Made by a program: the position numbers and the translations under genes. From NCBI RefSeq assembly GCF_016808335.1, contig NC_053149.1, positions 56,349,922-56,413,921 of the forward strand: a stretch of DNA of 64,000 nucleotides. The letters are read 5' to 3'. Positions 1-11,425 of this stretch are shown piece after piece (position 1 is the first letter of the stretch; each line of letters opens with the position of its first letter). The stretch is from Panicum virgatum (taxonomy: Eukaryota; Streptophyta; Magnoliopsida; Poales; Poaceae). Below the pieces are notes generated by a model. That model was not told the DNA's origin. It ran no database searches and worked only from the letters and a program-made list of their open reading frames with translations.

Positions 1-116
1 ATTCTGTAATTTATTTTGTGATTAGTCTATATTTAGTACTTCAAATATAGAAAATTATTTGCAAAATTGTCTTTTTAAAAACTTTACAACCTACAACTAA
101 ATAAACCCCAAATTTA
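1..116. repeat. AT-rich transposon end, truncated by the window edge
   Basis: An AT-rich stretch ending near AACTAAATAAACCCC, which resembles the terminal part of the MITEs found later in the window (short TIR of the form GGGG..TTTA). Only one end is visible, so no TIR pair or target duplication can be shown. It could also be ordinary AT-rich intergenic DNA. Confidence 0.25.
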
Positions 117-1580
117 TTGGGCCGGCCGGACCAGACCGGACCAGACGTACTGCCCGCAGCAGCATGACCGAACCTGCAAGCTTTTTCCTTTTTTACTGCC
201 GCTCGTCTTCTCCCGCGGAGACTTTCAGGCGGGCAGAGACGCGGGGGACGCGCCGGCCACCGCGCACGGTATAGATAGAAGAAGGGGGGCCCTGGCCGGC
301 GCGGCCAGCAGCCACGCCCACGACCACTGGCAGGCGGCGAGCGCGTCCGGAGCCCGGAACAAGTGGGCGGCGTGCCAGGCCCAGGAGGGCGGATCCGCTC
401 GCCGCTGCGCGTGTACTTCCAAGGGACGACACGATCCCAGTGGTGGGCGCGCGGTGCGGCCGGCGCCCGCGAAGCCAGGACCGGCGGATCTTGGCGCCAT
501 CGAACCGGCCAGCCGATCTGATCTCCCAGTCCCGGCCATGGCCGCCCGGCCGTTCTAGGTGCGTGTCACTGCTACCCATGGCGCCTTCGCTTCGCTTTGT
601 TACCGGCCTGCTCGCCTGCTCGGCACCCTTTTTACTCGCGCACGCAGAGCCGGGGGGACGGACGGGGGCGCGGGCACGTGCCCTGGCAGCACGGGAGTCG
701 CAACGCAACGGCGCGCGCCGCCTGAGCTGGTCGTCTGTACCTTTGGCTTGCGCCGTTGTTGGCTTGCGCTCGGAGCCTTGGGCCGGGAGCAAGCGAGGCG
801 GCGGGGAGGCTCTCGTGAGCTTGGGGTGTGCCCGCCCGGCCGCGGCTGACCGTGCTGCGGTGCCGAGTCGTGGAGACCCACGCGTCAGTTCCGGCGCCCC
901 GTCCCCTGATACTAATCCGCTCGCCCCCGCTGCCGCTGGGATCGCTGCTGTTTTTTTACGGTTCGAGGCTGATCCGCGCGCGTGGTTTTCAGCGAAAGCT
1001 CAGCCGCTTTCCTCTTCGGGGGCCGCACGACGGCCCCGCGTAAACCTCGCCGGCTTCCTCTCTACCACCGGGCGCTGTAATTCCCTTCTTGATTCCCCGG
1101 CTGCCTCTTTTGCCGCTGCTTGCCCTGCAACTCCGAAGCTTCTTCCATTCATCTCGCGAGCATCTCTACCAGTTGTGCTTGGTTTTTGCTATCCCACCGT
1201 ACAGTTCGCTGCGTTCTTGGCCTTGCGGCTTTTGCCTGCGGAACGAAAAGGTTGTATGAGGTGTTTCTTGTTCCAGGCTTCTCCTTTGGCTGTTCCAAAA
1301 GCTCCTTTTCTCTCAAGCTGGAGGCACAGATCGTTGTGCCATCCGCGTCCGAAGTTCGCCGCTTCCTTCGCCTACTGAGATTTCTCATCTGAGTGTAGTT
1401 TATTTTTTTTCCACCAAAAAGGTGCATTTTCAACGCTTGGTTTCTTCTCTGATTGGGCTCTGAGGGGCTCGTCGCCTGTTTGCCTCCCTTTGCTGTAACG
1501 CTTGCCCAGTTGCCCCCCATTCCTTTCACTGACCGATTGATCTGTTCCTCACATTCTTGCGCGCAGAGAATTGCAGCAGC
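117..1580 (+). promoter_or_regulatory. GC-rich promoter and 5' leader region of the IQD gene
   Basis: This stretch is strongly GC-rich from about 120 to 1380 and then pyrimidine-rich up to the start codon at 1581. Long open frames occur on both strands, but they overlap each other, have low-complexity Arg/Ala/Pro/Ser composition and resemble no family known to me, so I read them as by-products of GC content. The region most likely holds the promoter and 5' UTR of the downstream gene, possibly with a leader intron. No TATA box or transcription start could be fixed. Confidence 0.4.
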
Positions 1581-4061
1581 ATGAGGCGCGTCGTGCGATG
1601 GCTAAAGCATCTACTGGCGGGCAGGAAGGAGGAGCACATAGAACTCCAGGTGAGCCATGTCGCTACCGATTGGAGCGGCGGGTTGGGGAGGGAGAAGAAG
1701 AGGTGGAGCTTCGCGAAGCACAGGAGGAGCGGAGCTGACGGCGGCGCGCGGTCGTGGGGTCAGCCCGCCGCCGCCACTGCCGCGGCAGAGTCGCCGCAGG
1801 GTAGGGCAAAGGAGGATGCGAGGGCTCGAGAGGAGAAGGCCGCCGTCGTGATCCAGAAAACTTTCAGAGGCTACCTGGTATGATCGTTCTCACTTCTCAG
1901 TACCCATTTGTTCTTCTCGTTCTGATCTGTTCCCGTCTACTCTACTCATGCAGTAGAGTAGAGCTTTTCTAAAAAAAAATAAGTTAAAAACATGCAGTAT
2001 GGAAGTTTCTTTCATTGCAACGATGCAGAATCTTCTCGCAGTGTATTTTTGGGATTGAGATCCTCTTTGTTTGTTACTGCTTGGCTTATTGGCTAGGTGG
2101 ACTAGACTGTTGTTGCATATGATGTCACTTCTGCTCCTGCAACCTTTTTCTTTTCCACGATGCACAGTCATTTGTTAACACTTGCACTGTCGGCACTATA
2201 CAAAATCTGCACGTTGATCGGTCGTGCAATTCTTTACTCTGGCTGTGTTTAGATGCCTGGAAAAGGTGGAAGAAAAAGTCACATCGGACACTGTAGCGCA
2301 CTGTAGCACTTTTTGTTTGTTTGTGGCAAATATTATCCTACCACGACCTAACTAGACTCAAAAGATTCGTCTCGCAACGTACATCAAAACTATGTGATTA
2401 GTTTTTTTTATTTACCTAAATTTAGTACTCTATGCATGGGTCATTTGCTATATTTAATGTTTCGATGTGATGGAGATGTGATGGAAAGTTTGGAGTTTTT
2501 GTGGTATCTAAACACACCCGCCGGCGATGACTTCTGCGTCCTATCAAGTTCCTGTTTGGCCGCAGAGCAGTTGATTACTACGGTCCTGTTTGGAACCCAA
2601 TTTTTTTCAGAAGTCCCTATCACATCAAAAGGAATCTTACTATTTTATAGTATTCAATAAAATCTGTTTATAAATGTTTTTTGACAGCTGAGTGCTTTTT
2701 CGCGAGACGAATCTAATGAGCCTAATTAATTTATAATTTGCAACAGTGATGCAACAATAACCATTCGCTAATCATGGATTAAGATATCTCATTAGATTCG
2801 TCTCGCAGTTTAGCCCCAGGGTTCTGCAATTAATTTTATAATTAATATTTATTTAATACTTCTAAATACTAAAAAGTCTCTGAGACTTTTTTTTAAATCC
2901 CTATTCCAAAACACCCACTACGTATCCTGACATAAGCCCCGTTACCTAATCTGGAGTTGTTCAACCATAACATTTTTTTTTCTGGAGCGAAGTCCTTTTT
3001 TTTTTGAAAAGATTCTGGAGCGAAGTCTGACATTGGGTTTCTGAATCCATCCTGTCAGGCTAGGAGAGCGCTTCGAGCTCTCAGGTCGCTGGTCAAGATC
3101 CAGGCCCTGGTGCGGGGCTACCTCGTGAGGAGGCAGGTGGCCATGACGCTGCACCGACTGCAGACGCTCATGCGGCTGCAGTCCGACTCCATCGCCGTCA
3201 AGAATGCTTCGCACCGGAAATCCATGGAACAAGAAGTAATCCAGACGTTTTGTTTTGTTTTGTTTTTGCACAATAACAATGTTCGTGTCGATGAAGTTGC
3301 ATCGCATGGCTTGGAACCTGGATTTTTTTTTTGTTTATGTGGTCCGTTTCGGCATGCAGGAGACTAGGATCTTCGGTCAGGAAGTCCGGATGAAGCCGCC
3401 GGCGACGCCGACGCACCGGCGGAGGCTGTCCGACAGCACGGACTCCAACTACGAGCGCAGCCCGCGGATCGTGGAGATGGACACGTGCCACCTCCGCTCC
3501 CGGTCCTCCCGTATGACCAGCCGCTACAACCCGGACCACTCGTCGGAGTACCGCCGCGTCGCGGCGCCGACGCCGTCGTGCTCGCCGCTGCCCGGCGGCA
3601 AGCAGCAGCAGCCCGCGCGGCTCTCGTTCCGGCGGAGCACCCCCGAGCGCGACCCCCGGGGCTCCAAGACGGCGCACAGCACGCCCCGGCTGGCGCCGTC
3701 CCACGACTCCTCGCCCGCCAAGAGCGCCGAGCACAGCCTGGCAAGCAGCACGCCGCGGCGCGCCTCGCCGCGGGACCGGGACGCGCTCGTCAGCCCGCGG
3801 TACATGGCCGGCACCGCGTCCTCCGCCGCCAGGACGCGGTGCCACAGCGCGCCGAGGCAGCGCCTGACGGTGCCGCCGGCCGAGGCGCCGCGGTCGAGCG
3901 TCACGTCGTCGCGAGCGGGGGCGTCGAGGCGGTCGTGCTCGCACGCGCGCGGCGGCGGGTTCTGCGTCCAGTGCTCGGACACGACCCGGACGGCCGGTTG
4001 CTCCGGGATCGGCGCCAGCGACGAGGTGGCCAGAGACTACTACCTGAACAGCTTCTGGTGA
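1581..4061 (+). CDS. IQD-family (IQ67 domain) calmodulin-binding protein, 3 exons
   Basis: Three exons, 1581-1877, 3059-3235 and 3360-4061, join in phase 0 to give 391 residues. IQD proteins are plant scaffolds that bind calmodulin through IQ motifs and associate with microtubules, membranes or the nucleus. The first IQ motif ([11 protein letters not shown]) ends exon 1 at about residue 98. Exon 2 supplies [26 protein letters not shown] and the rest of the IQ67 region. The intron inside the first IQ motif is at the position conserved across the IQD family. The C-terminal half is basic and Ser/Pro-rich, as in other IQDs, and ends in DYYLNSFW. I start at the ATG at 1581; the frame is open a few codons upstream but has no ATG there. 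Intron 1 carries two MITEs. The subfamily number cannot be assigned by eye. Confidence 0.9.
2241..2519. repeat. MITE in IQD intron 1 (TIR with TGTGTTTAGAT core)
   Basis: A 279-bp element with near-perfect 17-bp inverted ends: GGCTGTGTTTAGATGCC at the left and the complement of GGGTGTGTTTAGATACC at the right. It has no coding capacity. The interior contains GATTCGTCTCGCAACG and ACTGTAGC motifs shared with other grass MITEs. A target-site duplication was not obvious. Confidence 0.7.
2583..2917. repeat. MITE in IQD intron 1, second copy at 29265
   Basis: About 335 bp bounded by imperfect inverted ends (CCTGTTTGGAA and TTCCAAAACACCC). An internal perfect inverted repeat, GCGAGACGAATCTAATGAG and its complement, surrounds the centre. 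The same family recurs at 29265-29585, with roughly 15 differences over about 275 bp by eye. Non-coding and non-autonomous; superfamily not certain, but similar to PIF/Harbinger-type grass MITEs. Confidence 0.75.
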
Positions 4062-6183
4062 TCACACGACGTGATGCAAAACTGCTGTTTGTGCTCAGAT
4101 TGTAGACCAGATTTGTACATAGTTGTAGATGCTAAAACATAAACATCTAGCAGGCCACGGCATGGGTGAAAGGTAACACGGAGCAGTAACACAGGTATGC
4201 AAATTCTACTTGCGCAATTTTTTTTTCGAATCTCCTGGAGGCTGGAGCAGATTAGAACGCTCTGAGTTTTTTAAAAGGAAAGTTACCGTGACTAATTAGG
4301 CGACCTTACAGTTATGTTCACTGTTTGCTTCTGTGTGTTGAAGTGTTCCCATGTGAAGGCTGAAGATAACGGCCATTGTCAGACACTGGTACGGGCAATC
4401 TAGTTATTAGCGGTGCGGTGTATCTGCTTACATTGACCTGGCCGTACGGAGGCCAGTGACAGGGGTGCTCGTGCTTCGGTTTCAAACGTTCGGACACTTG
4501 AAACAGGGGCGTAGCCCTGTGCTAGTACTTGGAGGGTTGAGCTTGAGCAGTACTTCGAAGTTGGAAGATTGAAACATACCCATGCTTTGCAAGCCTGGAA
4601 GTGAAAGCTCAATAGGTCATCCAAGCTGAGGCTAGTTCCCTGGTTTGAGGCTATGCCTCCAGAACTCACTGTTATAGTTCTCACTTACTACTCTGCTCTA
4701 CATTTGCCTGGGGTTTTGTTTTGTAAAATTCCGGTAGCATTCGAGTATTAAACCTGGAAGTATGGTTGTAGAATCTACATCATCTACCATTGGCTGCTCG
4801 CGCATTCTCAATAACTTCATCAGAGTCGGGAGCAGAGATCAGATACTGAGATACTTACTGCTATAATCAAAGAGCAGCGATGAAGTCAGTGCAACTGTGA
4901 TGTCTATGCAGCTTGCTCCGATTTCCGAAGCTTGAAGCCGTGTTCAGTGCGGTGGAAGTTGGAGCAAGGTTTTCTTGCTCGAACAGCGTACGGCAAGGCA
5001 CTCTCCGCTACCCAATTGCCAAAAGCTTGAAAACATCAGCGTACGGTAAGATAGAAACTCGCACTATTTTGTGTGGTTCGTTAAAAAAATTTGAAAACAA
5101 AAAGGCAGAGAAAAAGTGGAGTTGAGGAGAAAAGGGGCTACTCTTATTGCTTTGCTATTTATCCGTAGATACACCTTCGGGACAAAATATGTCTAACTTT
5201 TCGATGTTTTGATCTGATGTTGCGAGCACTATTATTTAATGTTTCAAAATGTTTGACGATTTTTGGGGACGAAATATGAAAAGTTTTCTGATGTTGCAGT
5301 TTCCAGGTACTGTTATACTATGTTACAAATGCTATTGATGTTTCATTCTGGCATTGTTCTAATGTCCTCGCATGTCGTATCGTACTTCATATTCCATCAA
5401 TTTGCAACGTGCTAAAATTTGACGGATAAATGGACATTTCTGTCAGCAGATAAATAGACATTTCTTAGTTTTATTCGCTGGGCAATGTAATAAAAATCCA
5501 TAAACTCTGGTTAAATACTTCAATATGTATCATCAGTTCATCACAATGAGCGTTTCCCCAACCGTGGAGCTTCGAATAGTTCTCTGAATCTCTGGTAGTA
5601 AGAATGCGATATACTCTCTTTGAACTGTTTTTGAAGTTAACTCTCTTTGAACTGTTAGTGCCAAGAATTAGTTGCGTCCGACGCCCGTGAATTCCGACCG
5701 GTCCATACGATTGGGTCCTTCAAGTAGCGTTAGCTTTTTTTAGTTTTTGTTTGTGTTCGGCCAGGGATCCAATCGAGATCTAACATTTTAAGTAGGAAAA
5801 GCTAAATTGCATTCACGGGGTAAGCGGTCACGGGTCCATTAGCGCAGAAGAAGCGTGGAAGAAACCGTGTCCGCCCAGCTTGCTCTATGCTTCACTGCCC
5901 CTCTACCTTCGTTTCTCTGTCGCTGTAAAATGTTTCGCCAGATCTTGGAGAAAAGGACAGTGCTCTGTTTTCTACGAGTACTGTATACTCCACGATCAGC
6001 TTTGGTGTTTATCACTAGCGAAATGGGCCCTCTTTTTTTTTTGTTACTTGTCAGGATGGGCCGAAAGCACAGGTAGACTGGGCTGTCCCGAGGCCATCAT
6101 AAGTGGTCCAGGTTATGTGCTCACGATCCACTCGTGAATTCGTGATCATGGTGTTTGTACGAGCTGGGCCTCTTTTGGTGGTT
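4062..6183. other. Intergenic: IQD 3' UTR then no recognisable gene
   Basis: The first hundred bases are presumably the IQD 3' UTR. The remainder is of mixed composition with only short open frames that resemble no family I know. It ends at the target-site duplication of the MULE. Confidence 0.5.
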
Positions 6184-6192
6184 AAAGAGTAT

Positions 6193-6414
6193 GCCGTTTT
6201 TTCTTTTTTATATTTTTTAAAAATTAAAATTTCAAAAATATTTGTCCGTTTTCAAAAATTTTAAAAATATACCCCGGTCGCCCTCCCATAGGGCGACAGG
6301 CCCAATGTGTAATTTTTTTTTTCAAATTTGCAACGAAGTTCCTGGAGAGAAAAAAAAAAGGCGGGGGACCTGTCGCCCCCCCAACGGGCGACAGGGGCCT
6401 GTCGCCCTCCCCTC
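6193..6414. repeat. MULE left terminal inverted repeat
   Basis: Matches the reverse complement of 19702-19920 over roughly 220 bp, apart from the extreme four bases (GCCG here, GAAC at the other end) and small indels in A/T runs. It is preceded by the 9-bp duplication AAAGAGTAT at 6184-6192. Confidence 0.9.
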
Positions 6415-6492
6415 GGGCGACAGGGGCCTGTCGCCCTCCCCTCGGGCGACAGGCCCCTGTCGCCCGAGGGGAGGGCGACAGGCCCCCCCTTT
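6366..6492. repeat. Sub-terminal GTCGCCC/GGGCGAC hairpin array
   Basis: Successive copies of GTCGCCC and its complement GGGCGAC alternate, separated by short C/T- or G/A-rich spacers and joined by CAGGGGCCTG. They form nested palindromes able to fold into several overlapping hairpins. The same motifs appear at the right end (19635-19830), where a run of G interrupts them. In other Mutator elements sub-terminal repeats bind transposase; that role here is inference. Confidence 0.7.
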
Positions 6493-6795
6493 TTTTTTCT
6501 CGGACTTTTATTTTTGCAGGGACCTATTTTGAGCTATTCGAGCGTGTATTCGTCATCATCGTCGGCAAGATCTCGGCCACTAACTCCTACCGCACGTTAC
6601 TTGTCCTTCATTAAATCACGGAAAAAATCGCAAGAACTTCCCTTATTTCACGAGCATTATGGAACCCACAAACATAATAAGTTCACATAAATAATATCTA
6701 TAAAAACAAATGACAAGTAACCTACCACAATCATAAACATCGGATACAAATAAGCGGTCCACAGCTATCACATTACAAATAAACATCATATACAT

Positions 6796-9566
6796 CTAAC
6801 CACCCCTAGGGCGTCGGACCCTCTTAGCCCTCTGCTGGGCACGGACATGTCCCTCGGAGTAGGTGAGAACATCCGGAGACCTCACCTGTCGCTCAGGACG
6901 CGCAAGGGGCTGCGGTGTCTGCTGCTGAGAGATCCCAAGTGGTGCTCCTCCTAGCTGTGAATACCCCAAGACATCGGGGTCACCTTGCGCGGCAGACTCT
7001 TCTGGACTCAAGTTGTCGAAGTCGTCTAAGGTGAATGTCTCGTTATCTGGTCGAAAGGAGGAAGAAGAAGGTCCGGCGCCCGCATCGGGGTAGAATCCTA
7101 CGCAAAAAATATGGATGTTAGCGTACGCTCGTATATTTCGTAATGACATGTAGAAACCGAAATACGAAACATAAATTAACCTGTACACGCCGGTATCTGT
7201 GGCCCCGGTACCATCCCTGGATACGGTCCGCCAACTGGTGCTGTCCCTCTAAACATTCTAGTATGGCCGAACGCAGTAGCTGGATCGTATCCTGTATGTG
7301 ATATTAGTAAATATGTAGGAACACTTGATGTAATTTTAAAGAGATATGTACGTTACCTGTACTTGGGAAGAACTGCGACGTCGGCCCGTGTATGGTCGAC
7401 GGACACGGGAACGACGACGACGCCTGAGACGACCCGTGGCTGTCTTCGTACTGCACACGGCTTCCGAAGTTGTGCGTTACCTGACGCAACTGATCACGCT
7501 GCCTCGACCATGCCTCTATCTGCTCAAACTGGGTCATTGGGGATCCGGCACGTACCCTCGTCAGGTAAGTCGAGCAGTCCGTCTCCATCATGTTGCAAAG
7601 GCGAAACTGCATCAATTCAGTAAAGTTACAAACACATGAATTATCTTATGAATATGATTATATATATATATATGCAAATATGATCAAGAGACTCACCGCG
7701 CCAGCTAGTGCCTCCACGTGGTGCCAGGCATAGCCATCCTGAGGCCTCGCCTGGTGTGGCTGCGGGTGAGTGTCAACAAAAACCAGACGAGCCCGAGTCC
7801 GGGGTAAGTACCAGGTGAGGTAAGCCCTAAAGGAGCTATCTGTGTGTGGTCCTGTTGGATGGACCAAGTGCTCGTCTGCCTGTTACCATTGGTCCACCCA
7901 CGGCTGGATCTTGGTGAGCCAATCATCAGAGCACGGCAAGCCACTCCTTGACAACCTACAAAGTGGACCACGAAGAATCGTTAGAATCGACACGAATGTA
8001 TGAGCCAAGTTCATTTATAATTACCTGTGGTCCTGGCGACTGACACGCTCCAACGCGGTGGGCACCGGAAACTCCTGGCGCTGCCCAAACTGACTCTCCA
8101 GGGGCAATATGCCTCAACCGCGATGTCATAAACCAGGACGGCGGAAGTAAGCCACAGGCTCGCATTCGCGGAGCAGTGCGAAGACAGGCCTGCTGGTGCA
8201 CGGGTAGCCACAGCCTCTGGGCTGTAAGGCTCCCAGACAACGTCCTCGGGCGTCAGCATGTCGAGCTCCGAAACAAACTCAGGATATGCGCGTTTAACCC
8301 GCGCATGTGCCCAGGACCTCTGCATTCCGAATAAGTAAAATTAAAAGTGCGCTAATACATCATGTAACAATGAATAACAAAATTAGGTTTGTTGCGAACA
8401 TACCTGACGCCAGATCCAGATAGTTCCCATAGTGGGCCTCTCGTCCTCCTCGTCGCCGTACATGCCCCCGTGGTAAGGCTCGTGGCTGACCAAGGGGCGA
8501 CCAACGGCTAGCCTCTCATACGACCAAAGCTGTAGCAGTAGTGGGCACCCTGACAGGATAGCGTTCCCACGTGTCTTCATGCACCCATCGCAGAGTCCAC
8601 GGTAAGTGGCTGCAAGTACCGCCTCACCCCAGCTGTAGGGCGGTACGTCCTCGTCCCCATCCGCAATCTCCCGTGCATACGGAAGGAGAATCCTATCGAC
8701 CGAGTTGCCATGAGTGTTGTTGAACATGATGTAACCAAACAACCAAAGTAGGTACGCCTCCAGCGATCTGGTCACACTGTACTCGTCGGCATCCGCAGCC
8801 AAAAGGGCAGGCTGCATAAACAATTAAGATAAATAGTTTCAACTATCAATGGAACATGTGAATTGTAACAATTAAATTTATATTTGGAATGAATACGTAC
8901 TGTAAACTGTAGGAACCAGGTCTTCGAAGGACCTGCTGCTCGCGGGTGCGGGTTGATCGGACCTGCTTCATCCACGCGGTCAACCAGGGCAAAACGGGCC
9001 TCCAGCTCATCCTTCCATGAGGCCGCCACCACACGCGGACCTACAGCCTCCCCGACGATAGGGAGGCCGAGGAGGTAGGCCACGTCCTGCAGCGTAGGAG
9101 TCATCTCCCCACACGGGAGGTGGAACGTGTGTGTCTCCGGCCTCCATCTGTCAACGAGCGCCGTCAGGAGGGATCGGTCGAGCTGAATAGGCCCAACCTC
9201 GACAAGACGGCTCAGAGTCAGTAGGCCGGCCTCACGTAACCTGGAAAAAAACAAAAAATGTTGAAACAAAGGAATACCGGCGAATACATAAGTCATAAAC
9301 AATAATATTTCATTACATACCGGTCACACCAATCGTTGTGTATAGAGATCGCCTCGCCAGGTGGACGAGGACGTAGCACCTCTAGGGCTCGGTGCTCAAC
9401 AGCTGCAAAGTAAGACTTGTGGCTCGAGTCGATCACTGGGTCTAGCAAGAGTCCATCTCCATACCTGCATTCAAAAATATATGAGAACACATAGCTAAAT
9501 ATATATTTCATACAAACTAGACACATAAATACAATAATACTTCATTACATACCTGCCATATTTCAT
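6796..9566 (-). pseudogene. Plant mobile domain (PMD/MAIL-like) gene of the MULE, 9 exons, disabled
   Basis: Nine minus-strand exons join with consistent phases: 9566-9553, 9464-9321, 9240-8901, 8811-8404, 8319-8025, 7955-7697, 7606-7357, 7291-7181 and 7097-6796 (stop). The product is a plant mobile domain protein, often annotated as 'serine/threonine phosphatase 7 long form homologue'. Signatures in order are LREAGLLTLSRLVEVG, HLPCGEMTPTLQDVAYLLGL, SLEAYLLWLFGYIMFNNTHG, LLQLWSYERLAVGRP, EDVVWEPYSPEAVATRAP and AYLTWYLPRTR. The domain is shared by host proteins (MAIN/MAIL) and by transposons; its biochemical role is unknown. Two lesions: a frameshift in exon 5 near 8088-8096, after which the conserved QFGQRQEFPVP reading lies in another frame, and an in-frame TAA at 7883-7885 in exon 6. 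The tiny first exon and the ATG at 9566 are inferred from splice-site and phase fit. Confidence 0.8.
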
Positions 9567-9602
9567 TACTACATATTACAAATAATGAAATATAATTGTG
9601 GA

Positions 9603-9692
9603 TCATGACACCGAATGCCTTCCACGAGCAATTCTCGCCGATGCTCGTCTGAACGTAGGAGGTGCTCCATCTCTGGGATTTCCGGAAGGACC
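9603..9692 (-). pseudogene. Displaced C-terminal tail of the MULE transposase
   Basis: This 90-bp minus-strand segment holds the last codons of the MURA frame. They encode a Pro/Arg-rich tail ending GRHSVS, with the TGA at 9603-9605. They are separated from the rest of MURA (which ends at 16551) by the CRM-like insertion. The frame resumes exactly when the retrotransposon and one copy of its GGACC duplication are removed. Only 36 bp separate this stop from the inferred ATG of the PMD gene. Confidence 0.8.
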
Positions 9693-10330
9693 TGATGAGG
9701 ACACCACGAGTACGTCTACACCAGCAGCACCTTCTCTAGCGTCTCCAGATGCACCTCCACCCCAGGCGCCACCTTCTGGGCCAATCACTCGGGCTCGTGC
9801 AAGAGAATTGAACTTCGTCATGCTACTGAAGAATGAAGGCCCAGAAGAATAGAAGCTGGCCCAACAGAGGCCCTTGTGTGGGCGCCTAGGGCTGCGCCCT
9901 CCCCCTTTGCCCTGGACACCAGGGGCGGCGCCCCATCTCCTGGCCGCCCTTCCCTAGGGGCTGCGCCCCCTCTCCCTCTATTTATAGAGAAGTTTCTTTT
10001 CAATTCAGACTTGAGTTTTGTTTTACATCTAGCTTTAGCTACTCTGGAACACGCGCAAATCAGCGCTGTCCTCGTGTATTCAGAACTCCACCTTCGAGAG
10101 ATAATCAGATTGCTCGCATCCTTTTCTTGTTCGTTCTTCGATTGCGGACAGGAAACGATCTTCGTGATCAGGCTGATCTTGCATCAACAAGGTCGGTAAC
10201 CACAGGGAGTTGGTTCAGCGATTGCATTGGCGCTTCGGGTTCGCTCGTCGTAGTCGGATCGTGAGGGTCATCTTCCGCCAAGTCGAATTTATCCCCACTC
10301 ACCGAAAGATCGGGCACTTCGGCTCTATCA
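9693..10330 (+). repeat. 5' LTR of the CRM-like element
   Basis: Begins TGATGAGGACACC and ends CTCTATCA. It carries a TATA-like TATTTATA near 10000 that probably drives transcription, and a copy of the C-terminal pol codons ending at 9852. Identical to the 3' LTR apart from the second base. Confidence 0.92.
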
Positions 10331-11425
10331 AGTGGTATCAGGTTTCCAGGTTGATCGGTGAGTTTATCTAGTGTTCTTCCCTTTCCTACAGTCCACAAAA
10401 CCAAAAAAATTATTATCAGGTTAGATCCTTGTCCCAGCACCCTTTTGAGCCTTGCACTTTCTTTCAATAATTTGCATTGTTGAATTGGTGTGCTTACGCG
10501 TTCAATTGTTGCTGGTTACTTTGTGTTCTATCCTTGTTTTCTTTTCGTCTAACCCTAGCACCGCCACCATCTCTCTGCCCCTGATCGCCCTCCCCTGCCT
10601 TGTGTGTTTGGCAAGTCAAAAAAAAAAAAAAGGAAAGAGAGAAACACAACCGCGTGCGTGATTTCTGGTCGCGCCTCTCACGCGCCGACGCCCCCACCCT
10701 TTCCTTTTTTTGTTTCGGATCACACCTCCCTGTCCACCGGTTGTGTATTCCTTTTAGCAAGTTTAAAAGGTTTGCCTAATCCTGATCGACTTCAATTGAG
10801 AAAGTCTTGGTTGCCTCGGCAGTCCTACCATACAAAGTCTTCTTGTTACCGAAATACCCCTACTTTTCCTGAAAAGTGTGTGTGGTAACTTGCTCATTTG
10901 TATTCCTTTGCTCATATAATCAGTTTGTGAGTTTCTCCGGAAAAAGAAAAAAAAACAGAAACGAAAAAAAAGAAAAAACAAAAAAAACAGGGAAACAGAA
11001 AGGAGGTTACCTCATTTGGGCGCATCACGCAGGACGCCTAGGTGTGCGCCCCTGCTGCTCCTTGTTCTTCACTTTTGTGTTTTTTTTCCTTTCCCCCATA
11101 CCCTTGCTCAACTTTTGCACCTTGTTTCCAGCAGCTTTGATCACGTGTTTGGCACTATAATTCAACCTTGCATTATTGTTTGATTGTGCTAACCCTTGAA
11201 TTGAGTGCAGCCTACCCAGAACCCCACATAGTTCTACGACGAGCAGACTTTGTTTCTCCAGGCAATCGCTCCTCCAATCTTTCGCCGGTTCTACCTATTG
11301 GTTGCAGATCACCCCTGTGTGCTTGGTAAGAACGGATAAGAATTTGATAACAGCACTACTGCGAGCGCCTTGTGAACCGTTACACCCTTGTTGTCGTAGG
11401 CTTTGTTTTTGTGTTTGCGCTAACT
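10331..11425 (+). other. Primer binding site and untranslated leader of the CRM-like element
   Basis: Starts with AGTGGTATCAGG, complementary to the 3' end of initiator methionine tRNA and used to prime reverse transcription. The next kilobase has only short frames, A- and T-runs and no conserved protein, so I read it as the leader before gag. Confidence 0.75.

Noticed and set aside
440..1378. Long plus-strand open frame upstream of IQD
   Set aside because: It overlaps other frames on both strands, has low-complexity composition without a known domain, and lies in the GC-rich leader region; better explained by base composition.
7705..7971. Minus-strand open frame through PMD exon 6
   Set aside because: It is the wrong frame. 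The conserved reading (WLTKIQPWVDQW, AYLTWYLPRTR) is the neighbouring frame, interrupted by TAA.
10604..10888. Open frames in the CRM-like leader
   Set aside because: Low complexity and not related to gag; consistent with an untranslated leader.
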